This document shows, in pieces, positions 49,537 through 52,413 of a DNA stretch of 52,413 nt. Under the pieces are notes generated by a model. That model searched no databases and had not been told where the DNA came from. It saw only the letters and a program-made list of their open reading frames with translations. How positions within the stretch are numbered: the first letter of the stretch is position 1; every line of letters starts with the position of its first letter. This DNA comes from Longimicrobium sp. (GTDB lineage Bacteria > Gemmatimonadota > Gemmatimonadetes > Longimicrobiales > Longimicrobiaceae): the NCBI GenBank assembly GCA_036389135.1, contig DASVQP010000037.1:1-52413 (forward strand), given 5' to 3'. Position numbers and translations under genes: made by a program.

Positions 49537-51261
49537 TCACGAGGCGGGCCGCAGGTCGACCAGCTTCGCCTGGGGCGTGGTGCGGCCGTTGTACGTGTTC
49601 TCTTCCAGTTTGAACGCCACGTCCAGGGGGCCGTCGAAGAAGCCGGGCTCCTCCAGGCGCTCCGCCATCCCGAAGCCGATGGCGTCCAGCGTGTGGCCAA
49701 ATGCGCCAAGGGTGAGCTTCAGGTGTCCCTTCCCCACTGCCCTCGGCGGGCCCGCGAGCCGGACGCCGCGCACCGCGAAGACGGGCGTGGCGTTCCCCAT
49801 CCCGAACGGGCCCGCGTGGCGGATGAGACGCGCCAGCTCCTCGTTCGCCTGGTGCAGCTCCAGCTCGAGGTCCACGCGCACCTGGGGAATCAGGTGGTCG
49901 TCCTCCAGGAGGGAACGGGCGCGGTCGTCGAAGGCTTCGCGGAAGGCGTCGACCCGTTCGGGGCGGATGGAGCACCCGGCGGCCATCCGGTGACCGCCGA
50001 AGCGCGTCAGGTGCTCCGAACAGTCGCGCATCGCGTCGTACAGGTGGAAGCCGGGGATGGAGCGCGCGCTCCCCTTCCCGTCGTTCCCCCCATCGAGGGC
50101 GATCATCACCGTGGGGCGGTGGATGCGCTCCACCACGCGCGACGCCACGATGCCGATCACCCCCGGATGCCAGCCGTCCGCCGCCAGGACGACGCCGCGG
50201 TCGCGATCGGGATCGAACTGCGTCTCGAGTTGCAGGAGGGCGGCGCGCAGGGTGTCGCCATCGACCGATTGGCGCCAGCGGTTCTCCTCTTCCAGCGTCG
50301 CCGCGATCTTCTCCGCCTCGCGCTCGTCGTCGGTCAACAGGAGGCGTACCCCGCGGAGCGCCTCGCCCATGCGGCCCACGGCGTTGAGGCGCGGCGCGAG
50401 GACGAACCCCACCTGCGTGGCCGTGATCTCCTTGTCCGCCAGTCCGGTGACGCGCAGCAGGGCGCGAAGTCCCGGGTTGGGCGTTTGCGGCAGGATCTTG
50501 AGCCCCCAGCGCACCAGCGCGCGGTTCTCCCCCACCAGCGGCGCCAGGTCCGCGATGGTCGCGACGGCTACGAGGTCGAGGAAGGAGTGCAGGCGCTCCT
50601 CTGGAAAGCCCAGCTCCGAGGCGAGCGCGCAGCACACCTTGTACGCCACCCCGACTCCGGCAAGTCCCTTTTCCGGGTACCCGCAGTCGCTCCGATTGGG
50701 ATTCACCACCGCGGCGGCGGCGGGAAGGGTGGGGCCGGCGGTGTGGTGGTCCGTGACGATGACGTCGATGCCCGCCGCGGCGGCCCGCACCACCGCATCG
50801 TGCGCCACGATCCCGCAGTCGCCGGTCAGGATCAGCGTGGCGCCCCACTTCCGCGCCTCCGCGATCCCGGCGTCCGACAGATCGTAGCCGTCCACCAGCC
50901 GGTGCGGGACGAAGGGGATGGCGCGCAGCCCCATCATCCCCAGCGCGCGGGTGAAGAGCGCGGTGGAGCAGATCCCGTCCACGTCGTAGTCGCCGTGCAC
51001 CAGCACCGCCTCGTTGCGCTCGCGCGCGCGGCGCAGGCGGGCCACGGCGTCGCCCATCCCCGCCAGCAGCGCGGGCGCGTGGAGCTGCCCCGCGTGCGGA
51101 CGCAGGAAGCCGCGCGCGGCCAGCGGCTCCACCATCCCGCGCTGCGCCAGCAGGCCGCAGAGGACGGGAGGGAGCCGCAGCTCCTGGCAGAGGCGGTGGA
51201 CGGCGGCGGAGTCGGGTGGCTGGGGGAAGACCCAGCGGCGGGGCGCGACGGCGGTGAGCAT
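49537..51261 (-). CDS. recJ: Single-stranded-DNA-specific exonuclease RecJ
   Basis: A 574-residue RecJ, normal length. LVHGDYDVDGICSTALFTRAL is motif I, ILTGDCGI and IVTDHHTAGPTLP are the DHH motifs II and III, and VLAADGWHPGVIGIVASRVVER with GHRMAAGCSI belong to the DHHA1 domain; an OB-like C-terminal part follows. It degrades 5' ends of single-stranded DNA in repair and recombination. ATG at 51261; a TTG at 51267 is in frame. Confidence 0.95.
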   Translation of the reverse strand: MLTAVAPRRWVFPQPPDSAAVHRLCQELRLPPVLCGLLAQRGMVEPLAARGFLRPHAGQLHAPALLAGMGDAVARLRRARERNEAVLVHGDYDVDGICSTALFTRALGMMGLRAIPFVPHRLVDGYDLSDAGIAEARKWGATLILTGDCGIVAHDAVVRAAAAGIDVIVTDHHTAGPTLPAAAAVVNPNRSDCGYPEKGLAGVGVAYKVCCALASELGFPEERLHSFLDLVAVATIADLAPLVGENRALVRWGLKILPQTPNPGLRALLRVTGLADKEITATQVGFVLAPRLNAVGRMGEALRGVRLLLTDDEREAEKIAATLEEENRWRQSVDGDTLRAALLQLETQFDPDRDRGVVLAADGWHPGVIGIVASRVVERIHRPTVMIALDGGNDGKGSARSIPGFHLYDAMRDCSEHLTRFGGHRMAAGCSIRPERVDAFREAFDDRARSLLEDDHLIPQVRVDLELELHQANEELARLIRHAGPFGMGNATPVFAVRGVRLAGPPRAVGKGHLKLTLGAFGHTLDAIGFGMAERLEEPGFFDGPLDVAFKLEENTYNGRTTPQAKLVDLRPAS

Positions 51262-51274
51262 GCCCAAGCATAGC

Positions 51275-51315
51275 CACGCCCCGCCGGATCGGGCAAGCCG
51301 TTCCGGCGGGGCGTG
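51275..51315. terminator. Strong hairpin terminator
   Basis: CACGCCCCGCCGGA (51275-51288) and TCCGGCGGGGCGTG (51302-51315) make a perfect 14 bp stem with a 13-base loop, between the small membrane protein gene and recJ. No T-run. Confidence 0.65.
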
Positions 51316-51339
51316 CGCAGGGTGGCGCGTACCGCTCGC

Positions 51340-51507
51340 TTAGAAGCCGAACACCCAGAGCAGCGAAAAGAGCGCGATCAGCACGCAGACGCCGATCACC
51401 ACGTACTGCATGGCGCCGCGCCCGGGGCCGGGGACGCTCTCCTTTACCTGGGGCACCGGCTCCGACCCGCCTTCGAAGGGGAGGTCCTTGTGGTCGTCGG
51501 GGCTCAT
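51340..51507 (-). CDS. Small single-pass membrane protein
   Basis: A 55-residue protein: hydrophilic N-terminal 32 residues (MSPDDHKDLPFEGGSEPVPQ...) then one C-terminal membrane helix (YVVIGVCVLIALFSLLWVFGF). Tail-anchored layout, N terminus inside. No family recognised. ATG at 51507. A strong hairpin follows the stop at 25 bp, so it is a separate unit from recJ. Confidence 0.7.
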   Translation of the reverse strand: MSPDDHKDLPFEGGSEPVPQVKESVPGPGRGAMQYVVIGVCVLIALFSLLWVFGF

Positions 51508-51577
51508 TGCGTGCTCCAGCATGCGGGTGTGTGGGCGTCGTGCTGCGAGGCGCGGTGGAGAGCAACCCGCATGCCGC

Positions 51578-51606
51578 TTCCCCCAGCGGCGCGCGGTCCG
51601 TACCTT
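51578..51606 (+). promoter_or_regulatory. Possible promoter for the GNAT gene
   Basis: TTCCCC (51578-51583), 17 bases, TACCTT (51601-51606), 42 bases before the ATG. A weak match, similar to the TTCCAC/TATCTT promoter at 4602. Confidence 0.35.
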
Positions 51607-51648
51607 GACGGGGTCCCCGCTCCCCCCCCGGCCTTTCCCCGTCCAACG

Positions 51649-52224
51649 ATGCCCTCCCTTCGCGAGCCTCCGGTGCTGACCACCGCGCGCCTGACGCTGC
51701 GCCTGGCCGAGCCCGGCGACGCCGAGGCGATCGCGCGCTACTTCGTGGAGAACCACGACCACCTCGCGAGCACCCGCCCGCGGATGGAGGCCGAGTTCTT
51801 TACGGCGGAGTTCTGGCGCTCGCAGTCGCAGGCGAGCCGCTCCGAGTTCCGCGGCGACCGCTCGCTGCGCCTCTTCATGTGGGAGCACGCGAACCCCGGC
51901 CGCGTCATCGGCAACGCCAACTTCACGCAGTTCGTGCGCGGCGCGGCGCACTACTGCGTCCTCGGCTACGGCATCGCCGCCGACCGCGAGGGGCACGGGC
52001 TGATGCGAGAGGGGCTGGAGGAGGCGATCCAATACGTCTTCCGCGAGCTGAACATGCACCGCGTGATGGCGAACTTCTTCCCCTGGAACCGGCGCAGCGG
52101 CGGCCTGCTGCGGCGCCTGGGATTCGTGGTGGAGGGGTACGCGCGGGACTACCTGTACCTGGATGGCGAGTGGCAGGATCACGTGCTGACGAGCTTGACG
52201 AATGCGGAGTGGCGGGCGGGGTAA
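51649..52224 (+). CDS. GNAT N-acetyltransferase, RimJ/RimL type
   Basis: A 191-residue acetyltransferase. LTTARLTLRLAEPGDAEAIARY is the usual N terminus; VIGNANFTQFVRG, YGIAADREGHGLMREGLEEA (the acetyl-CoA pyrophosphate loop, with RxGxG reduced to REGHG) and HRVMANFFPWNRRSGGLLRRLGF follow. It most resembles RimJ, which acetylates the N terminus of a ribosomal protein; other N-terminal or small-molecule substrates are possible. ATG at 51649, plus strand, opposite to recJ. Confidence 0.9.
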   Translation: MPSLREPPVLTTARLTLRLAEPGDAEAIARYFVENHDHLASTRPRMEAEFFTAEFWRSQSQASRSEFRGDRSLRLFMWEHANPGRVIGNANFTQFVRGAAHYCVLGYGIAADREGHGLMREGLEEAIQYVFRELNMHRVMANFFPWNRRSGGLLRRLGFVVEGYARDYLYLDGEWQDHVLTSLTNAEWRAG

Positions 52225-52413
52225 CGCGAAGGTTGGCCGGCGGTTGAACCCAAATCCTGCAAACCAGAGTTGGGGTTGAGCCGCACCACCAGGTTTTCGC
52301 TGGTGTGGCGCTTCGCGGCGTGGCGCAGGGGCTCACCACGGCCGCAATTCGACCTCGGAGGGCTCATCCGCACGCGCTCAACACCTCTCAGGCGCGTGCG
52401 AGCGCCCGGATCG
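52225..52413. other. Window edge: intergenic palindromes, no gene seen
   Basis: AACCCAA (52247-52253) with TTGGGGTT (52270-52277), and CACCAG (52287-52292) with CTGGTG (52300-52305) are two hairpins. The rest shows no clear coding frame. It may be the start of another repeat element that continues outside the window. Confidence 0.4.

Noticed and set aside
52179-52373. A 64-residue minus-strand frame at the window's end
   Set aside because: It overlaps the GNAT gene and two intergenic hairpins and has no recognisable motif.

Overview
The window is about 52.4 kb of GC-rich bacterial chromosome, densely coding, with about 55 recognisable protein genes and no convincing rRNA or tRNA. Gene content (bacillithiol-type disulfide reductase, PorV/FadL-like outer-membrane protein, secreted M28 peptidase, DUF4384 protein, fused E1 dehydrogenase, partner-switching regulators) and the many palindromic intergenic elements suggest a Gram-negative soil or rock bacterium of the Gemmatimonadota (Longimicrobium-like). 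That placement is inference from gene style, not from a marker search.

Layout. 0-10.6 kb is almost entirely minus strand: ypdA-like reductase, a transsulfuration PLP enzyme, a regulatory trio (STAS-HATPase fusion, cyclophilin ppiB, STAS-like/helix-turn-helix protein), DUF3303, PfkB kinase, ROK glucokinase, a glycosyltransferase, an FkbM methyltransferase and lepA. 10.7-18.1 kb holds an outer-membrane protein, an M28 peptidase, a DUF4384 protein and a fused E1 alpha-beta 2-oxoacid dehydrogenase. 18.1-19.8 kb carries two tandem paralogous Phd/PIN toxin-antitoxin pairs, one with its toxin broken by two compensating frameshifts. 20.2-27.0 kb is a plus-strand operon for alpha-glucan/trehalose metabolism (TreS-maltokinase fusion, short GlgE-like GH13, MalQ, SDR). 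27.3-30.8 kb is a divergent locus: HTH regulator plus orphan substrate-binding lipoprotein on one side, TPR-like protein plus a truncated paralogue on the other, with overlapping promoters and direct repeats between them. 31-41 kb contains small proteins, a leucine-type dehydrogenase, a beta-oxidation set (acyl-CoA dehydrogenase, 3-hydroxyacyl-CoA dehydrogenase, thiolase), a CPBP protease, BioY, an MBL hydrolase and a DnaQ-like exonuclease. 41.6-43.3 kb has rex with a textbook operator and an antitoxin-toxin-antitoxin cluster. 43.4-46.8 kb is a partner-switching operon (STAS, HATPase, PP2C) ending in rsmA. 47.3-51.5 kb holds pta, coaD, rsmD, recJ and a small membrane protein; a GNAT gene closes the window.

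The most unusual content is between the genes. Several families of palindromic elements recur, mostly at gene 3' ends. Three intergenic islands carry arrays of 65-71 bp units in which a constant GTAGGGGC head and spacer surround one of three interchangeable hairpin stems; the stem order differs between arrays. A separate sequence near 47.2 kb can fold into a long closed stem enclosing at least two hairpins and has no recognised identity. Heptameric repeats arranged as inverted arrays sit in several other gaps. These non-coding systems, and the STAS-HATPase/STAS-HTH trio, are the best candidates for something undescribed.
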